Shown here piece by piece: positions 1-9,253 of a stretch of DNA of 64,000 bases. Each line of letters starts with the position of its first letter. The first letter of the stretch is position 1. The notes beneath the pieces are model-generated. The model saw only the letters and a program-made list of their open reading frames with translations, did not search any database and was not told the DNA's origin. Source of the stretch: Chitinolyticbacter meiyuanensis. GTDB taxonomy: Bacteria; Pseudomonadota; Gammaproteobacteria; Burkholderiales; Chitinibacteraceae. The position numbers and the translations under genes are program-made. Where the stretch lies: assembly GCF_008033135.1 (NCBI RefSeq), contig NZ_CP041335.1:4159925-4223924 (forward strand). The letters run 5' to 3'.

Positions 1-2
1 TC

Positions 3-983
3 AAGGCCCTGGGTCTTGCCATGCTGGCCGTGGAACTGGGCTGGTTCATCGTTCTGCCGATCTGGCGCGAATTGAAGCAGTGGTGGCAACGGCGGCGCGA
101 GCTGGGCTGGAATCGTGCCACCCGGCGCACCTTGGTGCTCGCGGTGGTGGCATTGCTGGTGGTGGTATTGCCTTGGCGTGGCGGCGTGCGTGCTCCGGCC
201 GTGCTGAGCGCCAGCGAAAGCCAGGCGCTCTATGCCGCCGAAACCGCCAAGCTGCGCGGTGCAGCCGCCACGGAAGGCAGCCGTGTCACCGCCGGCCAGC
301 TGCTGGCGCAGCTCGATTCACCGGAGCTCGACTTTCGCTTGGAGGCTGCCCGCCAGCGCGAAGCGCAATTGCGTTGGCAGGTGGAGCAGCAGCCATTCGC
401 CGACAAGCTGCAGGAAGCCGGCGATGTGCTGCGCCGCCGCTGGATCGCCGCCCGCGAGGAAGTATCGGGCCTCGCACTGCAACGCCAGCAGTTGCAGGTG
501 CGCGCGCCGTTTGCCGGCCGGATCGTCGACGCCAACCCCATGCTCGCCGACGGCGCCTGGCTGGCACGCGGCGAGAAGCTGTTCCAGCTTGTCGGGGAGC
601 GGAATACGCTGAAAGTCGAAGCCTATGTCGGCGAGGGCGATCACGATGCATTGCGCCCCGATGGCGGCGGCGTATTCATCGCCAACCTGCCGGAATTTGG
701 CCGGATACGCTGCCGCGGCGCGCATGCCGAAAGCGTGAACATCCACGCACTGCCGCAGCCCTATCTCGCCAGCGTGCATGGCGGGCCCATCAGCACGGTG
801 CAGCAACAGCAGGCACTGGTCCCGCTGGAGGCGACCTACCGGGTGCGGCTCGGTGATTGCGACCACCGCGCGCTGCCGGCCGAACTGGCCGGGCAAGTGA
901 CGCTGGAACGCACCCACCGCAGCCTGGCCGGCCAAGGCTGGACCTGGCTGGCCGCGCTGTGGCAGCGCGAGCGCGGCCTGTAG
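3..983 (+). CDS. HlyD-type adaptor / M50-HlyD fusion, C-terminal part (5' truncated)
   Basis: The reading frame is open to the left edge, so the true start lies outside the window; the first in-frame ATG is at 21. The visible part begins with a hydrophobic segment (ALGLAMLAVELGWFIVLP), has a WRELKQWW stretch, then a second membrane segment (TLVLAVVALLVVVLPW), a lipoyl/biotinyl-like half motif (EGSRVTAGQLLAQLDSPEL), a helical hairpin and a second half motif (VRAPFAGRIVDANPML). That is the layout of HlyD membrane-fusion proteins; the double membrane segment and WREL-x-QWW stretch resemble proteins in which an M50-type membrane domain is fused to a HlyD tail. Family knowledge suggests export or envelope maturation with an ABC partner upstream. 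The last part is inference because the N-terminal half is missing. Confidence 0.6.
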   Translation, partial: KALGLAMLAVELGWFIVLPIWRELKQWWQRRRELGWNRATRRTLVLAVVALLVVVLPWRGGVRAPAVLSASESQALYAAETAKLRGAAATEGSRVTAGQLLAQLDSPELDFRLEAARQREAQLRWQVEQQPFADKLQEAGDVLRRRWIAAREEVSGLALQRQQLQVRAPFAGRIVDANPMLADGAWLARGEKLFQLVGERNTLKVEAYVGEGDHDALRPDGGGVFIANLPEFGRIRCRGAHAESVNIHALPQPYLASVHGGPISTVQQQQALVPLEATYRVRLGDCDHRALPAELAGQVTLERTHRSLAGQGWTWLAALWQRERGL

Positions 984-990
984 CGCACGC

Positions 991-1015
991 AAAAAAGCCC
1001 CGCCGTGGCGGGGCT
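991..1015 (-). terminator. Intrinsic terminator for the SYLF gene
   Basis: Read on the minus strand this is a stem AGCCCCGCC / GGCGGGGCT followed by six T. It lies 18 bases past the stop of the minus-strand gene at 1034-1660 and also sits just after the plus-strand HlyD gene, so it separates convergent units. Confidence 0.8.
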
Positions 1016-1033
1016 GGCTGAAGCGGCGGCGAT

Positions 1034-1660
1034 CTACTTACCGCGGTTCAGCTCCTTGTCGACCGAATACTTGCCGCCTGCCACCGTCACTTCGGCGGTC
1101 AGGCCGTTCTCGGTGAACTGGTAGGCATAGACACCCTTGGCAATCGGTGCAGCGCCCGTGACATCGCCACCAGCGTCGCCAGCCTTGGCGGCAGCCGTGC
1201 CCTGGCCTTCCAGCGTCCAACCCTTGGTGATGAACTTCTTGTAAGCCGCAGCATCGGTGAACACCAGCACCAGGCGCGAATTCTTGGCGCCCAGACCCAG
1301 GCCAGCCTTAGCCTGCACCACATTCATGAAGGTTTCTTTGCCGCCGCTGACGGCCACACCTTCGCCACCACCGGCGCCGAGGAACACCACCTGCACGCTG
1401 CCGGTATTGAACACCGCATAACCGGCGGCCTTGGCGATGTCATCCTTGGCCTTCGGATGCTTGGCATAGATCTCGTTCAACGACTCCTGCGCCATCTTGC
1501 GAATGCCAGCGCGGCGTTCGGAAGGGCTTTTCTTGCTCTGTTCAGTGTGCTGCTCCTTGTTGGCACCCGTAGCAGTTTCCGGCGCCACGTTGTCCGCTTG
1601 GACGTGCACCCCCGCCAGCAGCAGGGCACCCGCAAGGGCAGAGAGAGTATGTTTCAGCAT
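1034..1660 (-). CDS. Secreted SYLF/YSC84-domain lipid-binding-like protein
   Basis: 208 residues. A typical Sec signal peptide (MLKHTLSALAGALLLAGVHVQA, cleavage after about residue 22) is followed by a charged linker rich in Glu/Lys/Ser (about 23-50) and a domain with the glycine-rich features of the YSC84/SYLF family: AGYAVFNTGSVQV, FLGAGGGEGVAV and a C-terminal GLTAEVTVAGGKYSVDKELN. SYLF domains bind phosphoinositides in eukaryotes; in bacteria these secreted forms have no settled function. It is monocistronic, with its own terminator downstream, and is divergent from the CorC-like gene at 1827. Family assignment is fairly sure, function is not. Confidence 0.7.
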   Translation of the reverse strand: MLKHTLSALAGALLLAGVHVQADNVAPETATGANKEQHTEQSKKSPSERRAGIRKMAQESLNEIYAKHPKAKDDIAKAAGYAVFNTGSVQVVFLGAGGGEGVAVSGGKETFMNVVQAKAGLGLGAKNSRLVLVFTDAAAYKKFITKGWTLEGQGTAAAKAGDAGGDVTGAAPIAKGVYAYQFTENGLTAEVTVAGGKYSVDKELNRGK

Positions 1661-1826
1661 GGGAGTACTCCTTTCGCAGAAGAGGCCTTTTCACCTTACT
1701 CGTCGCTTTTGATTCACCGCACTGAAAAATTAACACTCCGCATAGCTGGTGGCTGATGCACGCGCAGCCCAAGGCAGGAAGAAGCGTGCTTTGCGCTATG
1801 CTCCACAGGCATCCCGGAATCCTGCC

Positions 1827-3143
1827 ATGACGTTGACCAACGGCCTTTTCATCCTGCTGGTACTGCTGCTTGCCAGCGCCTTCTTCTCCATTGCCGAGAT
1901 CTCGCTCGCAGCGGCGCGACGCTTTCGCCTGCAGGCACTGGCCGATGAAGGGCAGCTCGCGGCGCAGCGGGTGCTGGAGCTGCAGCAACGCCCCGGTGAT
2001 TTCTTCACCGTGGTGCAGATCGGGGTCAACGCGGTCGCCATCCTCGGCGGCCTGGTCGGCGATGCCGTGTTCTCCGAGCGTGCCCGCGACTGGTTCTTGC
2101 AATGGCAGGGCAACCCCGAGCATGCCGCGCGCTTCAGCTTCCTGGTTACTTTTGCGCTGACCACCGGCCTCTTCATCCAGTTCGCCGACCTCATTCCCAA
2201 GCGGCTGGCCATGCTCGCACCCGAGCGACTGGCGATGGCGGTGGTACAGCCGATGCAGACGCTGGTATGGTTGTTGCGCCCGCTGGTGCTGGTGTTCGAC
2301 GGCATCGCCAGTGCCATCCTGCGCGCGTTCAAGCTGCCGGCCCGCCGCGACGAATCGGTGACGGCCGACGAGATCGTCGCGGTGATCGAGGCTGGCGCCG
2401 CTGCGGGCACGGTGGCGCGCACCGAGCATTCGGTGATCGAGAATGTGTTCGAGCTCGCCGAGCGCTTCGTCACCTCGGCAATGACGCCGCGCGAGCAGTT
2501 GGTCTACTTCGACGATGGCGATGACGACGCCGCGCTGCGCGCCAAGATCACCGCCGCACCGCACGCCAAGTATCCGCTGTGCCGCGACGGCATTGATACC
2601 GCCTATGCCTGCGTCGATGCCAAGCACCTGCTGGCGCGGGTACTGGCCAGCGGCAGCGCGCAACTGGCCGGCGGGCTCAACCCCGATAAGTTGCTGGCAG
2701 TGCCCGACACGCTGTCGCTGGCCGACATGCTGGAGCGCTTTCGCGAGGCGCACGATGATTTCGCTGTGGTCGTGAACGAATACGCGCTCGTCGTCGGCGT
2801 GATCACCCTGAATGATGTGACCAGCCACCTGATCGGCAGCGACCTCGACCCGGACGACGAGCAGATCGTGCAACGCGATGCCAATTCCTGGCTGGTCGAC
2901 GGCGCCACCCCGGTCGACGACCTGAAGAAGGCGCTCGCCATCGATACGCTGCCGCACGAGGAAAACTACGAGACGGTGGCCGGCCTGTTGATGTGGTCGC
3001 TGAAGAAGCTGCCGCGCAAGGCCGAGGCAGTGGACATCGCCGGTTACCGCTTCGAGGTGGTCGACGTCGACCGCATGCGCATCGACCAGGTAATGGTGAC
3101 GCGGCAGCCGCAAGTCGCGACGGGCTCGGCAAGCGACAGCTGA
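1827..3143 (+). CDS. CorC/HlyC-family CNNM-type membrane protein (YtfL/PaeA-like)
   Basis: 438 residues. The start at 1827 is chosen because the protein then opens directly with a membrane helix (LFILLVLLLASAFFSIAEISLAA), as in the family. Domain order is an N-terminal DUF21/CNNM membrane domain (about 1-190, several helices, the FFSIAEISL and NAVAILGGLVGDAVF motifs), a CBS pair (about 205-335, with VMTPRE-like SAMTPREQLVYFD) and a C-terminal CorC_HlyC transporter-associated domain (about 345-425, DANSWLVDGATPVDDLKK). Family members are annotated as hemolysin-like or as magnesium/cobalt or polyamine exporters; E. coli YtfL (PaeA) exports putrescine and cadaverine. The substrate here cannot be read from sequence. 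It has no obvious operon partner; the SAH riboswitch of the next unit starts about 20 bases past its stop. Confidence 0.75.
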   Translation: MTLTNGLFILLVLLLASAFFSIAEISLAAARRFRLQALADEGQLAAQRVLELQQRPGDFFTVVQIGVNAVAILGGLVGDAVFSERARDWFLQWQGNPEHAARFSFLVTFALTTGLFIQFADLIPKRLAMLAPERLAMAVVQPMQTLVWLLRPLVLVFDGIASAILRAFKLPARRDESVTADEIVAVIEAGAAAGTVARTEHSVIENVFELAERFVTSAMTPREQLVYFDDGDDDAALRAKITAAPHAKYPLCRDGIDTAYACVDAKHLLARVLASGSAQLAGGLNPDKLLAVPDTLSLADMLERFREAHDDFAVVVNEYALVVGVITLNDVTSHLIGSDLDPDDEQIVQRDANSWLVDGATPVDDLKKALAIDTLPHEENYETVAGLLMWSLKKLPRKAEAVDIAGYRFEVVDVDRMRIDQVMVTRQPQVATGSASDS

Positions 3144-3163
3144 TTCGATATCATGCCGGCATT

Positions 3164-3230
3164 CCGAGGAGCGCTGCGATCCGCACCCTAGCGGGCCAGG
3201 CTCGGATTCATCACAACGGCGCTCACCCCT
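3164..3230 (+). promoter_or_regulatory. SAH riboswitch (ahcY motif)
   Basis: The aptamer core is visible: CCGAG (3164-3168) pairs with CTCGG (3201-3205), and GAGCGC (3169-3174) pairs with GCGCTC (3219-3224), forming the pseudoknot of the S-adenosylhomocysteine riboswitch. The conserved strings GAGGAGCGCTGC and AACGGCGCTCAC match what I know of the Ralstonia class. It sits directly upstream of ahcY, the enzyme that removes SAH, which is the classic location. In known examples SAH binding turns expression on. The remaining leader (3231-3290) is GC-rich and ends in the ahcY ribosome binding site AGGAG at 3285-3289; whether control is by terminator or by SD masking cannot be settled by eye. Confidence 0.92.
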
Positions 3231-3296
3231 TCCAACCCTCGCCGGGCTTGGGATGACGGGTGGGCCGCATCCCCCCGGCCACACAGGAGTACCACC

Positions 3297-4697
<1,401 letters not shown>

Positions 4698-4707
4698 TGC
4701 GAGACCG

Positions 4708-4727
4708 GCACCGGGCCAAACCGGTGC
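4708..4727 (+). other. Intergenic hairpin between ahcY and metF
   Basis: A perfect 7-bp stem, GCACCGG (4708-4714) and CCGGTGC (4721-4727), with a 6-base loop. No T-run follows, so it is not a canonical terminator; it may tune metF relative to ahcY or be a processing or stability element. Confidence 0.45.
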
Positions 4728-4749
4728 TGTCGCTTCCCCGGACGCTGCG

Positions 4750-5586
4750 ATGACTACAAGCAAATCCCACATCAGCTTCGAATTCTTCCCGCCCAAGACC
4801 CAGGAAGGCGTGGAAAAACTGCGCGCCACCCGTCAGGCACTGGCACAGTTCAAACCCGAGTTCTTCTCGGTGACCTTCGGTGCCGGCGGCACCACGCAGG
4901 AAGGCACGCGCAATGCCGTGCTGGAAATCCAGCGCGAAGGCTTCAGCGCCGCGCCACACCTGTCGTGCATCGGCTCCACCCGCGAGGCCATCGCGGCCTT
5001 GCTCGCCGACTACCGCGAACACGGCATCCGCCGCATCGTCGCGCTACGCGGCGACATTCCGTCCGGCATGGTCGACGTCGGTGAATTCCGCTACGCCAAC
5101 GAACTGGTCGCCTTCATCCGCGAGCAGCATGGCGACTGGTTCCGCATCGAAGTCGCGGCCTACCCGGAATACCATCCGCAATCGGCCAACGCCGAGGCCG
5201 ACATCCGCAATTTCGTCGCCAAGGTCAACGCCGGCGCCGATGCCGCGATCACACAGTACTTCTTCAACGCCGATGCTTACTTCCGCTTCGTCGACGAAGT
5301 ACGCGCCCGCGGCGTGAACGTGCCGATTTACCCCGGCATCATGCCGATCCAGAACTTCAGCCAACTCTCGCGCTTCTCCGACATGTGCGGCGCCGAGATC
5401 CCGCGCTGGCTGCGTTTGCGGCTGGCCTCGTTCGGCGATGACTCGGCGGCCATCCGCGCCTACGGGCTCGACGTGGTCACCGAGCTGTGCGACAAGCTGG
5501 TGGCGGGCGGTGCGCCCGGCCTGCATTTCTACACGCTCAATGCCTCGGGCGCGGTCAGTACTGTCTGCCAGCGGCTTGGCTTGTAA
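4750..5586 (+). CDS. metF: 5,10-methylenetetrahydrofolate reductase
   Basis: 278 residues from ATG 4750; longer upstream reading would overlap ahcY and lacks family sequence. MetF is a FAD TIM-barrel enzyme that makes 5-methyl-THF for methionine synthesis. Motifs: N-terminal SFEFFPPKTQEG, FSVTFGAGGTT, the RGDIPSGM substrate/FAD loop, AAYPEYHPQS and the YPGIMPIQNFSQL segment; the C-terminal AGGAPGLHFYTLN is typical. Size matches bacterial MetF (about 280-300). It shares the riboswitch-controlled unit with ahcY: AhcY makes homocysteine, MetF supplies the methyl group used to recycle it. A strong terminator follows. Confidence 0.95.
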   Translation: MTTSKSHISFEFFPPKTQEGVEKLRATRQALAQFKPEFFSVTFGAGGTTQEGTRNAVLEIQREGFSAAPHLSCIGSTREAIAALLADYREHGIRRIVALRGDIPSGMVDVGEFRYANELVAFIREQHGDWFRIEVAAYPEYHPQSANAEADIRNFVAKVNAGADAAITQYFFNADAYFRFVDEVRARGVNVPIYPGIMPIQNFSQLSRFSDMCGAEIPRWLRLRLASFGDDSAAIRAYGLDVVTELCDKLVAGGAPGLHFYTLNASGAVSTVCQRLGL

Positions 5587-5600
5587 CCCAGGTTTGAACC

Positions 5601-5637
5601 AAAAGAAAAACGCGCCTGACGGCGCGTTTTTCTTTTA
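5601..5637. terminator. Strong bidirectional terminator after metF
   Basis: AAAAGAAAAACGCGCC, a TGAC loop, and GGCGCGTTTTTCTTTT. The stem carries A-rich and T-rich arms on both sides, so it can terminate metF transcription rightwards and also transcription coming leftwards past the sRNA candidate. Confidence 0.92.
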
Positions 5638-5660
5638 CTCGGCAGCTGCGTGGCGACATA

Positions 5661-5770
5661 CAAAAAGAAACCCCGGTCCAAGGGGAGAGTGACCGGGGCA
5701 TAACGGCCCTGGCATGTAGCCAGGGCACCCGCTCAGGGAGGAAAAGCGGGAGGTGCAGGGGCGCACCTGA
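5661..5770 (-). ncRNA. Candidate small RNA: four hairpins with C/U-rich loops
   Basis: Read on the minus strand there are four adjacent hairpins: AGGTGC/GCACCT (5768-5763 with 5756-5751, loop GCCCCT), CCCGCT/AGCGGG (5750-5745 with 5733-5728, loop containing TTTCCTCCC), GCCCTGGC/GCCAGGGC (5726-5719 with 5713-5706), and CCCCGGTC/GACCGGGG (5698-5691 with 5678-5671, loop ACTCTCCCCTTG) which is directly followed by TTTCTTTTTG, an intrinsic terminator. A promoter-like TTGAAC, 16 bases, TATCTT lies at 5803-5776 just upstream. No open reading frame of note occupies it. The C/U-rich loops could pair with Shine-Dalgarno sequences, as in several trans-acting sRNAs. Size near 110 nt. I do not recognise the family; transcription is inferred. 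Confidence 0.6.
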
Positions 5771-5775
5771 CTCAT

Positions 5776-5803
5776 AAGATAGGAATCCGTTAAGAAAGTT
5801 CAA
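5776..5803 (-). promoter_or_regulatory. Putative sigma-70 promoter of the sRNA candidate
   Basis: On the minus strand: -35 TTGAAC (5803-5798, four of six consensus bases), 16-base spacer, -10 TATCTT (5781-5776, four of six). The predicted start near 5769 falls at the base of the first hairpin. It lies seven bases past the engB stop. Confidence 0.5.
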
Positions 5804-5809
5804 GCCAGA

Positions 5810-6424
5810 CTAAGCACCGTCTGTCATGTCGCCGGCGGCCGCAGCAAACCAAGCCCCCACCACTTCCTCGACTTTCTCCATGCCCTGCTTCTTCAGGCTG
5901 GAAAACAGCTGCACCGTGAGCTGCGGCTGACCGTCGAATTCCTTTTCCACTTCCCGCAGGATCTTGGTCTGCTCCTGGCGCGACAGCTTGTCCGCCTTGG
6001 TCAACAGGCAGTGCACCGGCTTGCCGGTGGGCAGGAACCAGTCGAGCATGCGCCGATCAAGTTCAGTGAGCGGCCGGCGCGCATCCATGATCAGCACAAG
6101 GCCGATCAGGTTGCTCCGTCCCACCAGATACTGCCCGAGCAACTTTTCCCAATGCGCACGCACGGCCGCCGGCACTTCCGCGTAGCCGTAGCCTGGCAGA
6201 TCGACCAGCCGACGTTCTGCACCAAAATCGAAGTAGTTGATATGCTGCGTGCGTCCCGGCGTCTTGGAGACGAAAGCGAGGCGCGTGTGATTGGCCAGCG
6301 TATTGATCGCGCTGGACTTGCCCGCGTTGGAACGCCCGGCGAAAGCCACTTCAACGCCTTCTTGCGGCAAGGTACGCAAGTCGTTGACGGTGGTAAGAAA
6401 TTGCAGGCCGCGGAACAGGGACAT
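5810..6424 (-). CDS. engB: Ribosome biogenesis GTPase EngB (YihA/YsxC)
   Basis: 204 residues from ATG 6424 (MSLFRGLQFL); longer in-frame reading runs through the cytochrome c4 gene and is not coding. GTPase motifs in order: G1 GRSNAGKSS (about 30-38), switch I region KTPGRTQHINYF, G3 DLPGYGYA, G4 TKADK. EngB is an essential-type GTPase in late large-subunit assembly, cytosolic. Length fits the family (about 195-215). It is divergent from the cytochrome c4 gene, the usual arrangement in betaproteobacteria. The candidate sRNA follows its stop. Confidence 0.95.
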   Translation of the reverse strand: MSLFRGLQFLTTVNDLRTLPQEGVEVAFAGRSNAGKSSAINTLANHTRLAFVSKTPGRTQHINYFDFGAERRLVDLPGYGYAEVPAAVRAHWEKLLGQYLVGRSNLIGLVLIMDARRPLTELDRRMLDWFLPTGKPVHCLLTKADKLSRQEQTKILREVEKEFDGQPQLTVQLFSSLKKQGMEKVEEVVGAWFAAAAGDMTDGA

Positions 6425-6523
6425 GGTGTGTGGTGGGGTGAAAAGTCTTCGTATAGAATAACAGGATTTGATCGCATGCCGGCCGGAAGGCCGCGACAAC
6501 AATAGATTTGAGGGAGCAGGGTT

Positions 6524-7144
6524 ATGCGCAGTGCGCCTAAGGCCGCAGTATTCGTCGCAACGCTTGCAGCAGTGCTGATGAGCCCTTCCGTATTCGCAGC
6601 CGGCAAGGGTGATCCGGCCAAGGGCAAGCAGATCGTCGATACCGTCTGTGCTGCCTGTCATGGCGCCGACGGCAACAGCGTGGCCGCGGCCAACCCCAAT
6701 CTCGCCGGTCAGCACCCCGAATATATCGTCAAGCAACTGACCGAGTTCAAGAAGCAGGTTCGCAAGAACCCGGTGATGCTCGGCATGGCCAGCCCGCTGT
6801 CCGACGCCGATATGAAGAATGTCGCCGCCTACTTCGCCGCTCAGCAACCGAAGGCCAAGGGCGCTTCGGACAAGGCGCTGATCGAAGCCGGCAAGAAAAT
6901 CTATCGCGGCGGCATCGCAGCCAAGGGCGTACCGGCCTGTATGGCCTGCCACAGCCCGAACGGCGCCGGCATCCCGGCCCAATTCCCGCGCGTGGCCGGT
7001 CAGCACAACAGCTATACCGAAGCCCAGCTCAAGGCCTTCCGCTCGGGCGAGCGCGCCAACAACACCGTGATGACCCAGGTCGCCGCCAAGCTGTCGGATG
7101 CCGAGATCAAGGCTGTCTCGGAATACATCCAGGCCCTGAACTAA
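6524..7144 (+). CDS. Cytochrome c4 (dihaem periplasmic electron carrier)
   Basis: 206 residues. A signal peptide (residues 1-25, ending SVFAAG) leads into two homologous class I cytochrome c domains, each with a haem-binding CxxCH: CAACHGADG near 42 and CMACHSPNGAG near 139, with distal Met-type motifs (MLGMASPLSD and NNTVMTQVAAKLSD). The duplicated plan and size identify cytochrome c4, which carries electrons to terminal oxidases in the periplasm. A GGGAG ribosome binding site precedes ATG 6524. The downstream resB and ccsA genes encode the machinery that attaches the haems, so the locus pairs a substrate with its maturation system. Confidence 0.93.
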   Translation: MRSAPKAAVFVATLAAVLMSPSVFAAGKGDPAKGKQIVDTVCAACHGADGNSVAAANPNLAGQHPEYIVKQLTEFKKQVRKNPVMLGMASPLSDADMKNVAAYFAAQQPKAKGASDKALIEAGKKIYRGGIAAKGVPACMACHSPNGAGIPAQFPRVAGQHNSYTEAQLKAFRSGERANNTVMTQVAAKLSDAEIKAVSEYIQALN

Positions 7145-7183
7145 TCCGGCCTTACCGGCCCTAAGCCGGGGACCGTACCAATC

Positions 7184-7216
7184 ACAAGGGGCGTTTGCAC
7201 GCCCCTTGTCGCTTTT
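7184..7216 (+). terminator. Terminator-like hairpin abutting the resB start codon
   Basis: ACAAGGGGCG (7184-7193), loop TTTGCA, CGCCCCTTGT (7200-7209), then CGCTTTT and immediately ATG of resB at 7217. The strong GC stem with a T-run looks like an intrinsic terminator of the cytochrome c4 transcript; its position leaves no room for a separate ribosome binding site for resB. Confidence 0.7.
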
Positions 7217-9253
7217 ATGACCGATAAACGCCTCAAACATCTCTCTTTTGGCCGCGCCTTGTTCGACCTGCTGTCGTCGATGCGCTTCGCCATCGGCCTA
7301 CTCGTGGTGCTGGCCATCGCCGCCGTCATCGGCACGGTGCTCAAGCAGAACGAACCGTATGTGAACTACCGCATCGAGTTCGGTGATTTCTGGTTCCGCT
7401 TCTTCGAGCCGCTCGGCCTGTTCGATGTCTACCACGCCAGCTGGTTCCTGCTGCTGCTGCTGTTCCTGGTCATCTCGATCTCGCTGTGCATCTGGCGCCA
7501 CCTGCCCGGCATGCTGCGCGATATCAAGAGCTTCCGGGAGAACGCCAGCCACAATTCGCTGCGATTGATGGCCCATCATGCCGAAGCCGATCGCGAACTC
7601 GATGCGGTGCAGGCCCGGCAGTATCTCGCCGCACAGGGTTTCCGCTTTCGCGAGCGTGAGGCCGAGGGCGTACGCGTCATCGCCGCCAAGAAGGGCGCCG
7701 GCCAGCGCCTTGGCTATTTCTTCGCCCATGCCGCCATCGTGGTGATCTGCATCGGCGGCCTGCTTGATGGCAACCTGCCGCTCAAGCTGCGCGAGCTCAC
7801 CGGCAGCAAGGTGGCGGAAACCCGCGATCTGCCACAAAGCCAGGTACCGCCGCAAAGCCGGCTGCCGATGGACAACCTCGCGTTCCGCGGCAACGTGACC
7901 TTGCCGGAAGGCGGCACCGGCGACGTCATCTTCCTCAATTCCGGCCAGGGCTATTTCGTCCAGGACCTGCCGTTCGCGCTGCGGCTCAAGCGCTTCCATG
8001 TCGAGCACTACAGCACCGGCCAGCCCAAGCGCTTCGCCTCCGACGTCGACGTGCTCGACCGCAAGAGTGGACAGGTACTCAAGAGCGCCACCATCGAGGT
8101 GAACAAGCCACTGGTATACGACGGTGTGGCCATTTACCAGGCCAGCTTCGGTGATGGCGGCTCGCCGCTTACGCTGCAGCTATGGCCGCTCGGCGGCAAG
8201 CCCGCGCCGCAGCCGCTGGCAGCCCAATCGCAAAGCGCACAGGCGCTGTCCATCGACGGGCGCAGCTACAAGCTCGAGTTCGGCGACCTGCGCGTGTTCA
8301 ATATCGAGAACCTCGGGCGCACGCAAAAGGAAACATCGACCGTTGCGGTCAGCCGCTTCGAGCAGGCGCTGACCGAGGCGCAATCGGTGAAGGGCGAACA
8401 CAATCTGCGCAATCTGGGGCCATCGATCCAGTTCAAGCTGCGCGACGATGCCGGCCAGGCAGTCGAATATCTGAACTACCTCGCCCCCTTCGCCGAGAAC
8501 GACGCGTTGTACCAGCTCACCGGCCTGCGCCGCGAGGTGGCCGAGCAGTTCGCCTTTGTGCGCATTCCGCTCGATGCCGAGGCCAGCCCCGCCACCTTCC
8601 TGCGGCTGCGCGCCGCGCTGCTCGATCCAACGCAGTTCCCCGAAATCGCCCGCCGCACCGCGGAGAAGGCCTTCCAGGGTGGTGGCTTCTCCGCCACCAA
8701 CCGCGAACAGTTCGAACAGGTGACGCAGAATGTGCTGGCGCAGTTCGGCCGTGGCGGCTTCCCGTCACTCGATGCCTTCCTCAAGGCCAAGGTGCCGGCC
8801 GCCCAGCGCGATACGGTGGCGCAGACCTATCTGAAGATCCTGCAGGGGGCCGCCATCGATGCGATGGATCTGGCACAACAGCAGGCTGGGCTCGCCCCCA
8901 TCGCGGTCGACACCAAGCAATATCGCTTCCTGATGGACAGCCTGGTTGCCGCGAGCGGCATGTTTGAGTACGGCGGCCCCGTCTACCTGCAGTTCACCGG
9001 CTTCGAACAGGTGCAGGCCAGCGGCTTCCAGCTGGCGCGCGCGCCCGGCCAGGCCATCGTCTACCTGGGCTGCCTGTTGCTGGTGATCGGTATCTACTGC
9101 ATGTTCTACCTGCGCGAGGAGCGGCTGTGGCTGCGCGCGTCAAATGGCCGCACGCTGGTCGCGATGACTGCCAACCGCCACGATGGCGAACTCGATCGCA
9201 GCTTTGCCCGTCACGTGGCCGCGTTGCTGCCCGAAGACAAGGAATCTCCATGA
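7217..9253 (+). CDS. resB: Cytochrome c biogenesis protein ResB / Ccs1 (system II)
   Basis: 678 residues. ResB works with CcsA to move haem to the periplasm, keep it reduced and attach it to CxxCH apocytochromes. Features: N-terminal LLSSMRFAIGLLVVLAIAAVIGTVLKQ helix, second helix with WFLLLLLFLVISISLCIWR, third helix FFAHAAIVVICIGGLL (about 170-185), a long periplasmic domain, and a final helix near 615-635 (AIVYLGCLLLVIGIYCMFY). No Shine-Dalgarno is visible before ATG 7217 because a terminator-like hairpin ends there, and no better upstream start exists in frame. Its stop overlaps the ccsA start (ATGA). Confidence 0.93.
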   Translation: MTDKRLKHLSFGRALFDLLSSMRFAIGLLVVLAIAAVIGTVLKQNEPYVNYRIEFGDFWFRFFEPLGLFDVYHASWFLLLLLFLVISISLCIWRHLPGMLRDIKSFRENASHNSLRLMAHHAEADRELDAVQARQYLAAQGFRFREREAEGVRVIAAKKGAGQRLGYFFAHAAIVVICIGGLLDGNLPLKLRELTGSKVAETRDLPQSQVPPQSRLPMDNLAFRGNVTLPEGGTGDVIFLNSGQGYFVQDLPFALRLKRFHVEHYSTGQPKRFASDVDVLDRKSGQVLKSATIEVNKPLVYDGVAIYQASFGDGGSPLTLQLWPLGGKPAPQPLAAQSQSAQALSIDGRSYKLEFGDLRVFNIENLGRTQKETSTVAVSRFEQALTEAQSVKGEHNLRNLGPSIQFKLRDDAGQAVEYLNYLAPFAENDALYQLTGLRREVAEQFAFVRIPLDAEASPATFLRLRAALLDPTQFPEIARRTAEKAFQGGGFSATNREQFEQVTQNVLAQFGRGGFPSLDAFLKAKVPAAQRDTVAQTYLKILQGAAIDAMDLAQQQAGLAPIAVDTKQYRFLMDSLVAASGMFEYGGPVYLQFTGFEQVQASGFQLARAPGQAIVYLGCLLLVIGIYCMFYLREERLWLRASNGRTLVAMTANRHDGELDRSFARHVAALLPEDKESP

